Shown: in pieces, positions 51,018 through 60,369 of the stretch
Layout of the letters: each line of letters starts with the position of its first letter
How positions within the stretch are numbered: the stretch's first letter is position 1
DNA from: Acidimicrobilacustris europaeus
GTDB taxonomy: Bacteria > Actinomycetota > Acidimicrobiia > Acidimicrobiales > Acidimicrobilacustridaceae
Assembly (NCBI GenBank): GCA_965194515.1
Contig: OZ239146.1
Coordinates: 2,046,001-2,110,000, forward strand
Direction of reading: 5' to 3'
Length of the DNA stretch: 64,000 bases
Position numbers and translations under genes: made by a program
The notes under the pieces: model-generated
The model's database searches: none
What the model was told of the DNA's origin: nothing
What the model saw: only the letters and a program-made list of their open reading frames with translations

Positions 51018-52376
51018 CTACGGAAACGGAGGGAACTCAATAGTGAAGACTGCGCCACCATCCGGAGCATTCCTCACCGACACGCGTCCCTCGTGTGAGC
51101 GCACGATTTGGTCAACGATTGCAAGCCCAAGACCTGAGCCGGGCTTCGAACGTGCAGCTGCAGATCGATAAAAGCGATCGAAGATCTGCGCTTGATCCTC
51201 TGCTGCAACTCCTGAACCGTGATCACGAACCTCGACGACGCCGGGTCGAACCGCAACTTCAACGGGTGATGGTTTATCACTGAACTTCGCCGCATTATCG
51301 ACAAGATTTCCGATCGCGCGTGTGAGTTCGCGAGGCCGACCAAGCATGGCCGCTGGTTCGGCAACGACAATGACATCGCGTCCGGTTCGTCGACGAGTAC
51401 GTTCCGCTACTCGCTCCACAATCTGATCAAGCGACACTTGCTCTTCTGGTTCGTCATCCCAGGTATCGGTAGCAAGCTGCACGAGTTCATCAACAAGTGA
51501 ACCCAACTCTCGAGTTTCCGATTGCAAATCAAGAAGGATGGCTTCGCGTGTTTCCACCGGAAGATCCGGATAGCGCTGGAGCGTCTCAACATTTGTTCGA
51601 AGGCTTGTCAGCGGGGTACGCAATTCGTGTCCCGCATCTTGCACAAGTTGTTGCTGCTGATCGCGAGATTGGCCCAGTGCAGCAAGCATCGTGGCGAATG
51701 AACGAGCTAAACGGCCGGGCTCATCCTTACCCGCCGGAGGAACATCAACATCTAAACGACCCGTTGTTGCAACCGCTTCCGCCGCATTTGTGAGTTGCAC
51801 CAACGGCTTGGTCGAACGACGAGCGATCAACCACCCAACAAGTGCGCTCACCGCACTTGCAGCGATGACGACAAAGAAAAGCCAAATCTTCAAAGAGGAA
51901 AGCACTCGGTTGGTTTCGCCGTAGTCGCGCGCAATCTGAACTGCGCCGCCCTGAGCAATACCAACAGTCTTCACCCTCCACGTCGTTCCATCGCTCGACG
52001 CCGTGCGGGTTTGGGTTCCGCGACCCGTCGCAGCAATGACTCGATCTCGAGCGTTGACCGGAAGTTCATCAACGCCGATCGCTACAACCGATTCTCCAGA
52101 ACGGTCGATGCATTGAAATGCGACTCCCTCAACAGCCCCATCTTCGATATCGCGCCGAACCCCAGGCAGTTGTCGGCGATTCGGGTCGCCGAAGCACGTC
52201 GCTGCGGCTTGACGCCCATCAAGATCTTGAAAGCGCTGCGCGTATCCATCAAGGTACTGATCAACCTCAACGCGGACTCGTTGATCAGTTACAACGTACG
52301 TGGTCGTTGCCACAATGATTGCGGTGACGGCAGTAAGCAACGCCATTGCAATTGCGATCTTCCCTCGCAGTGTCAT
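51018..52376 (-). CDS. Sensor histidine kinase (MprB-like)
   Basis: A 452-residue kinase. Membrane helices near 7-29 and 163-185 flank an extracytoplasmic sensor of about 130 residues that has two cysteines (C61 and C89). A HAMP region follows, with the H-box DAGHELRTPLTSL (phospho-histidine H250), then the ATP domain with NLVDNAAKFSD, RDHGSGVA and GSGLGLAIVDQ. Order and form resemble MprB-type envelope-stress kinases of actinobacteria. It starts inside the stop of the regulator gene (ATGA). Confidence 0.94.
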   Translation of the reverse strand: MTLRGKIAIAMALLTAVTAIIVATTTYVVTDQRVRVEVDQYLDGYAQRFQDLDGRQAAATCFGDPNRRQLPGVRRDIEDGAVEGVAFQCIDRSGESVVAIGVDELPVNARDRVIAATGRGTQTRTASSDGTTWRVKTVGIAQGGAVQIARDYGETNRVLSSLKIWLFFVVIAASAVSALVGWLIARRSTKPLVQLTNAAEAVATTGRLDVDVPPAGKDEPGRLARSFATMLAALGQSRDQQQQLVQDAGHELRTPLTSLRTNVETLQRYPDLPVETREAILLDLQSETRELGSLVDELVQLATDTWDDEPEEQVSLDQIVERVAERTRRRTGRDVIVVAEPAAMLGRPRELTRAIGNLVDNAAKFSDKPSPVEVAVRPGVVEVRDHGSGVAAEDQAQIFDRFYRSAAARSKPGSGLGLAIVDQIVRSHEGRVSVRNAPDGGAVFTIEFPPFP

Positions 52377-53059
52377 GACGCACGCAGGCTGTAGCCGACA
52401 CCGCGGACGGTCTGAATAATTCTCGATTCGTTACCCTCTTCGGTCTTACGTCGCAGATAGCCGATATAGACCGCAAGAGCTTTTGAGTCCGGGCCAAAGT
52501 CATAGCCCCAGATCTCGTCATAAATCGTGGAATGTGAAAGAACGACTCCTGTGTTGCGAGCAAGGAGTTCAAGAAGGTCAAACTCGGTCTTCGTTAACTC
52601 CATCTCGCGATCACCGCGCCAAGCTCGGCGCGCCGCTTCATCGATGACGAGATCGTCGACGGTGATCTGCGCTGGGGCATCTGTTTCGTCGAACGTGCTC
52701 CGCCGTAGCAACGACCGGACACGAGCAAGCAGTTCGTCGAGCGAAAACGGTTTCGGGAGATAATCATCAGCTCCGGCGTCGAGGCCCGAAACCCGGTCGG
52801 AAACCTCTGTTCGGGCGGTGAGCACGAGAATCGGCAATCGTGACCCGGCCGATCGAAGCCGTCGACACACGGTTAAGCCATCCATATTGGGCATTCCGAG
52901 ATCGAGCAGAAGAAGATCCACATCAGGACGGCTAGCGGCCTCGAGTGCGGCGAGCCCCTCGGTCACTGCAGTCACCACGTAGCCCTCAAGTTCAAGCGCC
53001 CGGGTGACCGATTCCCGAACCGCCCGATCGTCTTCTGCCACTACAAGGTGCGCGCCCAT
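52373..53059 (-). CDS. OmpR-family response regulator (MprA-like)
   Basis: A 228-residue regulator. The receiver has the acidic pair E9-D10-D11, the phospho-acceptor D53 in LLLLDLGMPNMD, threonine in VLTAR and lysine in LPKPFS. The C-terminal winged helix has the OmpR form KTEFDLLELLARNTGVVLS and VYIGYLRRKTE, ending VRGVGYSLR. It is paired with the downstream kinase. The divergent neighbour is an exported FKBP, consistent with an envelope regulon (inference). Confidence 0.95.
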   Translation of the reverse strand: MGAHLVVAEDDRAVRESVTRALELEGYVVTAVTEGLAALEAASRPDVDLLLLDLGMPNMDGLTVCRRLRSAGSRLPILVLTARTEVSDRVSGLDAGADDYLPKPFSLDELLARVRSLLRRSTFDETDAPAQITVDDLVIDEAARRAWRGDREMELTKTEFDLLELLARNTGVVLSHSTIYDEIWGYDFGPDSKALAVYIGYLRRKTEEGNESRIIQTVRGVGYSLRAS

Positions 53060-53095
53060 GGCATCGTTCTAGTCGCCAAGTGTGAGACGCGGGTA

Positions 53096-53116
53096 AGGGA
53101 GCCTCATCGGCTCCCT
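53096..53116. promoter_or_regulatory. 8-bp inverted repeat between regulator and FKBP genes
   Basis: AGGGAGCC/GGCTCCCT around a 5-nt loop lies in the 160-bp divergent control region. It may be an operator for the adjacent OmpR-type regulator, though OmpR proteins usually bind direct repeats. No T-run is present. Confidence 0.3.
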
Positions 53117-53220
53117 CACCACGCTCTTACCTGCCGCAGACAGGCTTCAGAAATGACTCAATCTTTCGTTTTTGGCGCGGATTTCACTCACATGAATCTT
53201 CGACAGGTGAACCTGCGCCT

Positions 53221-54225
53221 ATGGTCAGCCCAATGAATTCATCTCACTCCCCCCGACGCGCGCGGCGCTGGATTACCGCTGGCTTCTTCGCTGCCACCCT
53301 TGCGCTTGTTCCTGTTCTTGTTTCATGTGGCTCATCATCGCCAAAGGCAGTCGATTGCTCATCAAAGTCATCGACCACCAACACTTCGCCCGGAGTAATG
53401 AAACCCGCCGACATGGAGACGAAGTCACTTAGCTCCGTCCAGGTAAGCGGGGACTTCGGCAGTAAGCCAAGCGTCGCGTTCAAAACTGCTTTTATCGGAG
53501 AGACTGAAGAAAGCATCGTGCTCATCCCAGGCACCGGTGATGAAATAAAAGCCGGCCAGCGCGTCACCACCGACTACGTGGCAACTGATGGAAATGACGG
53601 ATGCGAACTTGACACGACCTACGGGAAGACGACGCAGAACATCATCCTCGACCAAAATTCGTTGCTTGCGCCCGTGTACAACGCAATGGTCGGCCAGAAG
53701 GTTGGCGCGCGCATCCTCGTTTCTGCTGATGTCACTGCCGAGCAAGGAACATGGATTCTCTTCGTCTTCGATATCACCGACGCACAAGACGTTCCGACTT
53801 CGGCATCTGGTACTCCCGTCACTCCGCCGGCTGGCCTTCCCGTTGTCACCGTCGTCGATGGCGTTCCGACTATCACGCCCCCTACCGGCACTCCGCCAAC
53901 CACACTCGTTTCGCAGGTGCTCATTAAGGGAAATGGCCCCGTCATCACCTCGGGACAGACCGTCCTTATGCAGTACACCGGCATGATCTGGGCCAGCGGC
54001 AAAGTATTCGACAGCTCCTGGGGCGGCGCTCCGGTGGAGTTCCCCGTCGGTGTCGGTCAGGTCATTCCTGGTTTCGATGAAGGACTCGTCGGACAAACAA
54101 TCGGTTCACGTGTGCTGCTCGTCATCCCGCCCGACAAGGGCTACGGAACCGACGGCAATGCCCAGGCCGGGATTGCCGGCACCGACACGCTGATCTTTGT
54201 TGTTGATCTGTTGTTGGTGAGTTAA
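53221..54225 (+). CDS. FKBP-type prolyl isomerase lipoprotein
   Basis: A 334-residue exported protein. The signal peptide ends in the lipobox LVSC (Cys at about residue 36). A first domain (about 75-190) looks like a degenerate FKBP, keeping GDEIKAGQRVTTDYVA but lacking most active-site residues. A Pro/Thr linker leads to a full FKBP domain (about 225-334) with GQTVLMQYTG, KVFDSSW, QVIPGFDEGLVG and LLVIPPDKGYG. In-frame ATG 53233 is also possible. It is the third extracytoplasmic prolyl isomerase in the window. Confidence 0.88.
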   Translation: MVSPMNSSHSPRRARRWITAGFFAATLALVPVLVSCGSSSPKAVDCSSKSSTTNTSPGVMKPADMETKSLSSVQVSGDFGSKPSVAFKTAFIGETEESIVLIPGTGDEIKAGQRVTTDYVATDGNDGCELDTTYGKTTQNIILDQNSLLAPVYNAMVGQKVGARILVSADVTAEQGTWILFVFDITDAQDVPTSASGTPVTPPAGLPVVTVVDGVPTITPPTGTPPTTLVSQVLIKGNGPVITSGQTVLMQYTGMIWASGKVFDSSWGGAPVEFPVGVGQVIPGFDEGLVGQTIGSRVLLVIPPDKGYGTDGNAQAGIAGTDTLIFVVDLLLVS

Positions 54226-54235
54226 CCGCCACCAG

Positions 54236-55165
54236 TTACAAACCGGGATACCCGCGCATCATCGAGGCCATTAACGGCGACTCCGGCCCTTCGGTCGGTT
54301 TCGTTGGCACCTTCGTGATTTCATCGGCATGTTCGGCAACGAGTTCGGGTGTGAGTTCTCGATCGGTGAACCCGTCATTCACCGCGAAAGCAACGCGACC
54401 TACGTAACCCGCCCCAACAGCAAAACACTGCCCACTCACATCACAACTCTCGTGTGCCAACCACACCACGAGCGGTGCGACCTTGTCGGGATGTAACCAC
54501 TCTGCGAGTTGATCACTCCATGGGATCGGCCCGAAGCCCGTTCCAATGCGCGTCTTCGCGTAGGGCGCGATCACGTTGACGCCAATGCCTGCGGCCTCGC
54601 CTTCTTTTGCCATCGCAATCGTCAGACCAATTACACCGGCCTTCGCCATCGAATACACCGTGCTGTTTTCGAATCCGCCGTAGCCAGCACCGGACGAAAC
54701 GTTGATGATGCGCCCGCCTCCGTTTTGCTGCATGACACGCCAGGCAGCACGACCAACATTCAGTGTTCCCATCAACTGCGTCGAGATGACGGTGTCGATG
54801 TGTTCATCGGGGAAGTTCGCGAAAGGCTGCATCCGCACTTGCCCGGCGTTGTTCACACAAATGTCGACCGTGCCGAATGCGTCGAGCGCTGTCTGAATAA
54901 TCGCGTTGGCACCTTCGACGGATGCGACCGTGTCGTAGTTCGCAACAGCCTTTCCGCCTGCAGCAATGATCTCGGCCACAACTTCGTCGGCCGGATTGAC
55001 CGCGGGGGCATCACCGGTGTCATCGGTGTCACTAATGGCGACGCCGAAATCGTTCACGACAACCCGGGCTCCCCGAGCGGCCAGGAGGAGCGCGTACTCA
55101 CGCCCCAAACCACGCCCGGCTCCTGTGATTACTGCTACCGCACCATCGAAAGAGAGTTCGTCCAT
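54236..55165 (-). CDS. Short-chain dehydrogenase/reductase
   Basis: A 309-residue SDR. The cofactor motif is TGAGRGLG (about 15-22). DFG at the end of strand 2 and the NNAG motif follow, and the catalytic triad comes from NVSSGAG, Y in VYSMAKAG and K four residues later. The long insert around residue 45 and the C-terminal extension resemble the multifunctional-enzyme type-2 hydroxyacyl-CoA dehydrogenase group. A similar SDR lies at 61.6 kb. The substrate is unknown. Confidence 0.9.
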   Translation of the reverse strand: MDELSFDGAVAVITGAGRGLGREYALLLAARGARVVVNDFGVAISDTDDTGDAPAVNPADEVVAEIIAAGGKAVANYDTVASVEGANAIIQTALDAFGTVDICVNNAGQVRMQPFANFPDEHIDTVISTQLMGTLNVGRAAWRVMQQNGGGRIINVSSGAGYGGFENSTVYSMAKAGVIGLTIAMAKEGEAAGIGVNVIAPYAKTRIGTGFGPIPWSDQLAEWLHPDKVAPLVVWLAHESCDVSGQCFAVGAGYVGRVAFAVNDGFTDRELTPELVAEHADEITKVPTKPTEGPESPLMASMMRGYPGL

Positions 55166-55274
55166 GCCTGCAGTCTTGTGCAGGAGCGACGGCCACAGTG
55201 CCCCTGATGGCCAAATTCAATCTCCGTCCCAACCTGCCCTAGGATGACCGCTCCCGCCGGCGCAGGCCGGCCAC

Positions 55275-55351
55275 GGGGCTGTAGCTCAGTTGGCTAGAGC
55301 ACCTGCTTTGCAAGCAGGGGGTCGTGGGTTCGATTCCCATCAGCTCCACCA
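55275..55351 (+). tRNA. tRNA-Ala (anticodon TGC)
   Basis: The acceptor is GGGGCTG/CAGCTCC with encoded ACCA. Anticodon stem CCTGC/GCAGG holds loop TTTGCAA, giving anticodon TGC. The D arm AGCTCAGTTGGCTAGAGC and T-loop TTCGATT are standard. Confidence 0.98.
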
Positions 55352-55359
55352 TTTCGTTT

Positions 55360-55388
55360 CAAACGCCGCCCCACCCGGGCGGCGTTTG
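55360..55388 (+). terminator. Terminator after tRNA-Ala
   Basis: A perfect 12-bp stem (CAAACGCCGCCC/GGGCGGCGTTTG) with a 5-nt loop starts 9 nt past the tRNA 3' end. Confidence 0.8.
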
Positions 55389-55454
55389 GCGTTCCAAGCC
55401 CCTGTGCCCGCAATGCCCCGGGATCAAGGGCCCTCTGCACTTGAGCACCACCAC

Positions 55455-55460
55455 TAGCGT
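55455..55460 (+). promoter_or_regulatory. -10 box TAGCGT of the MMPL gene
   Basis: It ends 8 nt before ATG 55469, with no ribosome site between, and follows the tRNA-Ala terminator. Confidence 0.5.
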
Positions 55461-55468
55461 TCCGCTTT

Positions 55469-57862
55469 ATGAAACTGCACCGCCGCCCAAAGGTCGCTGT
55501 CGATCCCAATCTTCCGGTTCCTACGCCTCCAACCGGTGCGCAACTAGGTGGGCTCGGTCGGATCGGAAGATTCGTTGCGAAGCGTCACCGCTGGGTGGCG
55601 TTGTTGTGGCTCGTGATCATCGTGGCCGCTGGTTATCTCAATGTCGCATTTGCAGGGAAGACCTCTGACAGTTTCAGCGTGCCTGGTACAGATTCACAGG
55701 CCGCATACGACCTTCTTAACGAGAAGTTCCCTTCACAAAACGCAGCGACCGCCAATCTCGTTTTCTGGGTTCCGCAAGGACAAGTTCTGACCTCGCCACA
55801 AAATGCAGCAGCTGTGGCAAGCATCGTTGCCGCAGTGCAAAAGGTTGATGGTGTTGCTCCTAATGGTGTTCTTGATCCGATACTCGCGAGTGCGCAAGCA
55901 GTAAAGCTCGGACTCGGAAACATCCCCACCTTCCTCTCGCCAAATAGTCAGATTGCGTACACGAGCGTCACGTTCTCCGACACAGTCCTTGATTTGATGA
56001 ATCAGTTCCCGCCCAACGGTGAGAAAGTCGCGACGGACTACCCCAACCCCTACAACGAATTACAAAACGCGATTAGCAGCGTGAACGCAGGCGCTGTCGA
56101 AGTGAAGATCGGTGGTGTGATTGCCGACACATGGAACCAGCCAGTTTCGTGGTGGGGCTCACATGCCGACGAGGTCGGCCTTGGGCTCGGAGCGATTCTT
56201 CTCCTCGTTGCTTTCGGTTCCGTCTTTGGAATGGCTATTCCGATTTCCACCGCACTCTTCGGCGCAGTCACCGCTGGTGGACTCGTCCTCCTGCTCGCCG
56301 ATTTCATCACTGTGTCATCGGCGGCGCCAAAGGTGACATTGATGATTGCCATCGGTGTCGGACTCGATTACTCGCTCTTAATCGTGACTCGCTACCGCCA
56401 GTTCCTAAAGGACGGCTATCAGGTCAACGACGCCGTCGGTATGGCTCTGGCGACAGCAGGCAAAGCGGCAATGTTCGCTGGCATCACCGTCGCAATTGCG
56501 TTGCTCGGCCTCCTTCTGGTTCCAATTCCGCTTGTGCGCACACTCGGGGTTGCTGCCGCAATCGGTGTGGGCGTGATGATTCTCGCTGCGCTCACATTGC
56601 TTCCAGCCTTGTTTGGATTGGCTGGTCACAAGATCGACAGTTTCCGATTCCCCTTCGCCTTTAAGGACACCAGCGCAGACCCTGAATCAAGTTTCTGGGG
56701 AAAGTTCGCCACGCGTACCTCGAAGCGACCATGGACGGCGCTCATCGTCGGAACTGTTGTTCTGCTCACTTTTGCGATCCCATTTTTAAGTATTGATTTC
56801 GGAATGCCTGACGATTCCTCAATGCCCACGAACCTTTCGCAGCAACAAGCATTCGTGTTGATGAACGAGGGCTTCGGCCAAGGAGTCAACGCTCCCCTCA
56901 TCGTCGTTGCATCAGTTCCTGGCGCAACCGCGGCAACGCTTCCAGTAACGCTGCAACAACTCACAACCGAACTCGGTGTTGGGAAACCTGCCGGCACTGT
57001 TGCCGGCGTGCAGTATGCCGTTGGCCCGATCCCCAATGCTGCAGGCGACGCTGCGATTTATCAGGTCATTCCGTCGAGTGGCCCGAACTCAAACGAAACC
57101 CAAACCCTGGTTTCGAATCTCCGAAAAGGGATCAAGGCCGAGACAGCCGGGACGAACATGGAGGCCTACGTCGGTGGCACTACCGCAACCCTTATCGACC
57201 TCACCGCACTTGTTGTGAAATATCTGCCCTACGTGGTCGGTGCGGTCGTACTTGGTGCCTTCATCTTGCTGCTGATGGTGTTCCGCTCCATCCTCGTGCC
57301 ACTCAAAGCCGCACTTATGAATCTCATCTCCATCGCTGCCGCCTACGGCATTGTCGTTGCGGTCTTCCAGTGGGGGTGGGCAAAAGAATTGGTTGGCCTT
57401 CACACGACCATTCCGATCGTGTCGTTCGTGCCGCTCATCATGTTTGTCATCCTCTTCGGACTTTCGATGGATTACGAGGTCTTCCTCATGTCTCGTATCC
57501 GCGAGGAATGGGACACCTACCACGAGCCGCGAAAGTCAGTAGTACTTGGCGTCGCCAACACTGCGCGAGTCATAACAACCGCAGCACTCATCATGATCGC
57601 GGTGTTCTTCTCGTTCGTCACGATTCAGAACCCCACCGTTCAAGTGCTCGGGTTCGGTATGGCGGTCGCCGTGTTACTCGACGCAACCATTGTCCGCATG
57701 GTGCTCGTTCCCGCCATCATGGAACTGTTCGGCAAAGCCGCCTGGTGGTTCCCGAAGTGGCTTGAATGGCTGCCGAAACTCAACATCGAAGGTTCGCCCG
57801 AACTCCTTAATGCCGAACGAACCAATGAAGCTGCAATGGCCTCGTCGAAGGCCTCCGACTGA
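55469..57862 (+). CDS. MMPL-family (RND-type) membrane exporter
   Basis: A 797-residue protein with two halves, each with one helix, an outer domain and five helices. The first half has VALLWLVIIVAAGYLNVAF and the helix-4 charged stretch IGVGLDYSLLIVTRYRQ; the second half has ILFGLSMDYEVFLMSRIREEW. These D-Y pairs form the proton relay of MMPL proteins, which export lipids or drugs. No lipid-synthesis gene is adjacent, so the substrate is unknown. Confidence 0.94.
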   Translation: MKLHRRPKVAVDPNLPVPTPPTGAQLGGLGRIGRFVAKRHRWVALLWLVIIVAAGYLNVAFAGKTSDSFSVPGTDSQAAYDLLNEKFPSQNAATANLVFWVPQGQVLTSPQNAAAVASIVAAVQKVDGVAPNGVLDPILASAQAVKLGLGNIPTFLSPNSQIAYTSVTFSDTVLDLMNQFPPNGEKVATDYPNPYNELQNAISSVNAGAVEVKIGGVIADTWNQPVSWWGSHADEVGLGLGAILLLVAFGSVFGMAIPISTALFGAVTAGGLVLLLADFITVSSAAPKVTLMIAIGVGLDYSLLIVTRYRQFLKDGYQVNDAVGMALATAGKAAMFAGITVAIALLGLLLVPIPLVRTLGVAAAIGVGVMILAALTLLPALFGLAGHKIDSFRFPFAFKDTSADPESSFWGKFATRTSKRPWTALIVGTVVLLTFAIPFLSIDFGMPDDSSMPTNLSQQQAFVLMNEGFGQGVNAPLIVVASVPGATAATLPVTLQQLTTELGVGKPAGTVAGVQYAVGPIPNAAGDAAIYQVIPSSGPNSNETQTLVSNLRKGIKAETAGTNMEAYVGGTTATLIDLTALVVKYLPYVVGAVVLGAFILLLMVFRSILVPLKAALMNLISIAAAYGIVVAVFQWGWAKELVGLHTTIPIVSFVPLIMFVILFGLSMDYEVFLMSRIREEWDTYHEPRKSVVLGVANTARVITTAALIMIAVFFSFVTIQNPTVQVLGFGMAVAVLLDATIVRMVLVPAIMELFGKAAWWFPKWLEWLPKLNIEGSPELLNAERTNEAAMASSKASD

Positions 57863-57886
57863 GCGTCAACGATCGCTCAAATCTGA

Positions 57887-57916
57887 AACGACCCACCGCT
57901 TGCGCGGTGGGTCGTT
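57887..57916. terminator. Terminator between MMPL and alcohol dehydrogenase genes
   Basis: A perfect 13-bp stem (AACGACCCACCGC and its complement) with loop TTGC lies between convergent genes and can serve both. Confidence 0.85.
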
Positions 57917-57943
57917 GTCATTTTCCAGAGTTATTCCTGCGAA

Positions 57944-59056
57944 TCAGTGAACGATCACACCGCGAATGTTTTTGCCATCGCGCATGTCTTGATAGCCCTC
58001 GTTGATCTGATCGAGGGTGTAGGTACGAGTGATCATTCCGTCGAGGTCGAGTTGTCCCTTGCGGTAGAGCTCGGCAAGACGAGGAATGTCGGAACGAGGA
58101 TTGGCAGAGCCGAACAAGGAACCAACGACCTGCTTCTCGCTCAACGTGAGATCAATCATTGGGATGTTGTTGCTGGCTTCCATCCAAGGATGAATGTTGG
58201 TGACAACGACACGACCGCGCTTTGAGGTGAGCGCCATGATCGACGCCATCATGTCGCCGCTTCCGACACCCATCGTGCAGATGACCTTGTTGCAACCACG
58301 ACCCCACGTTTCCGCCATGATCAGTTCGAGTGCTTCTTCCACCGATGCCGACGTATGCGTGGCACCAAACTTCTGGGCCGATTCACGCTTGAACTCCACT
58401 GGGTCAATCGCAAAGATTCGTTCTGCACCAGCGAGCTTTGCGCCCATAACTGCTGCAGAACCAAGTCCACCGACGCCAATAACGGCGACGTTGTCTCCGG
58501 GCTTCACCTCGGCCGCATAGACCGAAGATCCCCACCCAGTGGTAGCGCCACAACCAAGCAGCACCACCTTGTCGAGCGGAAGATCAGGAAGCACCTTCAC
58601 CGCAGACCATTCGTGGACAACGGAATGGGTTGCGAATGTTCCGAGGCCAGCCATGATGAGCGCGTCTTGGCCTTTGACGTGGATACGAGACGTTCCGTCA
58701 AGCATGCGGCCGCCCATGACCATGGACCCATTGTCACAAAGGTTCGAATGGCCGTCGGCGCACGAGGGGCACTGCCCGCACACTGCAACAAACGAGAACA
58801 CGACGTGATCACCCGGAGCAAAGCCACGCACGTCGGGACCTACAGCTTCAACGATGCCCGCACCTTCGTGACCAGCGATCCAGGGATAGCCGCCGTGAGG
58901 CATGTCTCCGGTAATGAAGTGCTCGTCGGAATGGCAAAGGCCAGACGCCACGTTGCGCACGAGCAATTCCGCGCCCTTCGGCTCGTCAATCTCAACATCT
59001 TCAATCGACCATGCAGTGTCCTCAGGACTCCACAACATTGCTGCGCGTGCTTTCAT
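57944..59056 (-). CDS. Zinc alcohol dehydrogenase, NDMA-dependent type
   Basis: A 370-residue medium-chain dehydrogenase. Catalytic zinc ligands are in GLCHSDEH and GHEGAGIVEAVG. The structural-zinc cysteines are CGQCPSCADGHSNLC, and the nucleotide site is VIGVGGLGSAAVMGAKLAGA. The overall pattern (ARAAMLWSP start, LGCGATTGWGSSVYAAEVKPGD) fits the actinobacterial NDMA-dependent family, which keeps NAD tightly bound and needs an external electron carrier. GGAG precedes the ATG. The physiological alcohol is unknown. Confidence 0.9.
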   Translation of the reverse strand: MKARAAMLWSPEDTAWSIEDVEIDEPKGAELLVRNVASGLCHSDEHFITGDMPHGGYPWIAGHEGAGIVEAVGPDVRGFAPGDHVVFSFVAVCGQCPSCADGHSNLCDNGSMVMGGRMLDGTSRIHVKGQDALIMAGLGTFATHSVVHEWSAVKVLPDLPLDKVVLLGCGATTGWGSSVYAAEVKPGDNVAVIGVGGLGSAAVMGAKLAGAERIFAIDPVEFKRESAQKFGATHTSASVEEALELIMAETWGRGCNKVICTMGVGSGDMMASIMALTSKRGRVVVTNIHPWMEASNNIPMIDLTLSEKQVVGSLFGSANPRSDIPRLAELYRKGQLDLDGMITRTYTLDQINEGYQDMRDGKNIRGVIVH

Positions 59057-59094
59057 GCCTACTCCTAGATGTGAACGTGAGATACGAAGTTTTC

Positions 59095-60279
59095 TCAGCC
59101 TGGGCGACGGACTGTCAGTGACTTGCAGTTGTCGTACATGATCAGTTGCTGTTGGTCAGCACTGAAGCCGGCCTCGGTGAGATCGGTGATGAACGTGAAC
59201 GGATCGGCCATGCCTTCGGTGTGCGGCCAGTCCGAGCCCATCATCAATCGATCAGCCCCCAGTGTGTCGCGAAGAAGATCGAGGTCGTCTTCGTAGAACG
59301 GTGACACCCAAACGTTCTGCTTGAACTGTTCGACCGGATTGTTCTTGAACATCGAAGGGGTCTGTCCGTAGATCTTGGAAAGACGCTTCAGCAAGGGACG
59401 AACCCAATTCGCACCAGTTTCAACGGTTGCGAAACGAATGTTCGGGAATCGATCCATGAGGCCGTGGAGAATGAGCGCAGCGAACGTGTCGGCAACCGCG
59501 TCGTGCGAAAGCGCCTGACGAAGAGGCTCGAACTTGTGCGCTTCCATCTCTGACTTCTCGCCCCACATTGTGATGAGGTCGTAGTACGCGTTTGCGCCGC
59601 CGTGATAGGCGATCGTGACGCCAGATTCCTCTACTCGCGCCCAGAAAGGATCAAAGCGAGGATCACCAGGCGATTTCAAACCTTCATCGGTGCGAACTGG
59701 TCCGGTTCCGACAAGGACAACGCGCGCATCGCGGTCAAGTACCCACTCGAGTTCGGCAACCGCGTTGTCGACATCAGAGAGCACGATGTACGGCGTTGCG
59801 AAAATCCGATCTTCGTACGCGAAGCCCCAGTCCTCGTCCATCCATCGGTTGAACGCACGGAATGCAGCCTGGGCGGCGGGTAGATCATCGCTCAGCGCCT
59901 GTTCCATACCTACTGCAAGCGTGGGGAAGAACAGCGCACCTTCAGTGTTGAGGCTGTCCATGGTCTTCAAACGGATTTCACGGTCGCGGTATGCCGGATC
60001 GCATGGAAGAAGTTCGCCAAACAGATCTTTGACGCTGTCGCCCTTTGGATTGCGACCACGGAAGTACTGCTCGAGGCTGCCCGGCGCCGAAAGCATGTCG
60101 AACGTCGGGTTCGGGATGAAGCGGTTGATCTTTCCGCCAACAAGCAACATTTGGCGACCGTTCACTTCGGCCCACTGCATACAGCGGCGCTTGAACTCCG
60201 GCTCGATGTAGCGAGTGAACGCGTCAATCGGCTCGTAATAGTGATTGTCAGCGTCGAACACCGTGGTGATCTCGGTCAT
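59095..60279 (-). CDS. Amidohydrolase (Amidohydrolase_2 family)
   Basis: A 394-residue TIM-barrel metal hydrolase. The N-terminal FDADNHYYEP, the middle IAYHGG and the C-terminal MGSDWPHTEG mark the metal and active site in the form common among actinobacterial members. Related enzymes include decarboxylases. GGGGGA stands before ATG 60279. A second member of the family is cut by the right edge of the window. Confidence 0.88.
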   Translation of the reverse strand: MTEITTVFDADNHYYEPIDAFTRYIEPEFKRRCMQWAEVNGRQMLLVGGKINRFIPNPTFDMLSAPGSLEQYFRGRNPKGDSVKDLFGELLPCDPAYRDREIRLKTMDSLNTEGALFFPTLAVGMEQALSDDLPAAQAAFRAFNRWMDEDWGFAYEDRIFATPYIVLSDVDNAVAELEWVLDRDARVVLVGTGPVRTDEGLKSPGDPRFDPFWARVEESGVTIAYHGGANAYYDLITMWGEKSEMEAHKFEPLRQALSHDAVADTFAALILHGLMDRFPNIRFATVETGANWVRPLLKRLSKIYGQTPSMFKNNPVEQFKQNVWVSPFYEDDLDLLRDTLGADRLMMGSDWPHTEGMADPFTFITDLTEAGFSADQQQLIMYDNCKSLTVRRPG

Positions 60280-60369
60280 TGTTCCCCCTAAGTGGATCTG
60301 CCCCGATTCCCCCGGGGCGATTCGCCTACGGTAGCCAATCTCCACCCGCTCTCACACCTGAGGTGAGCC

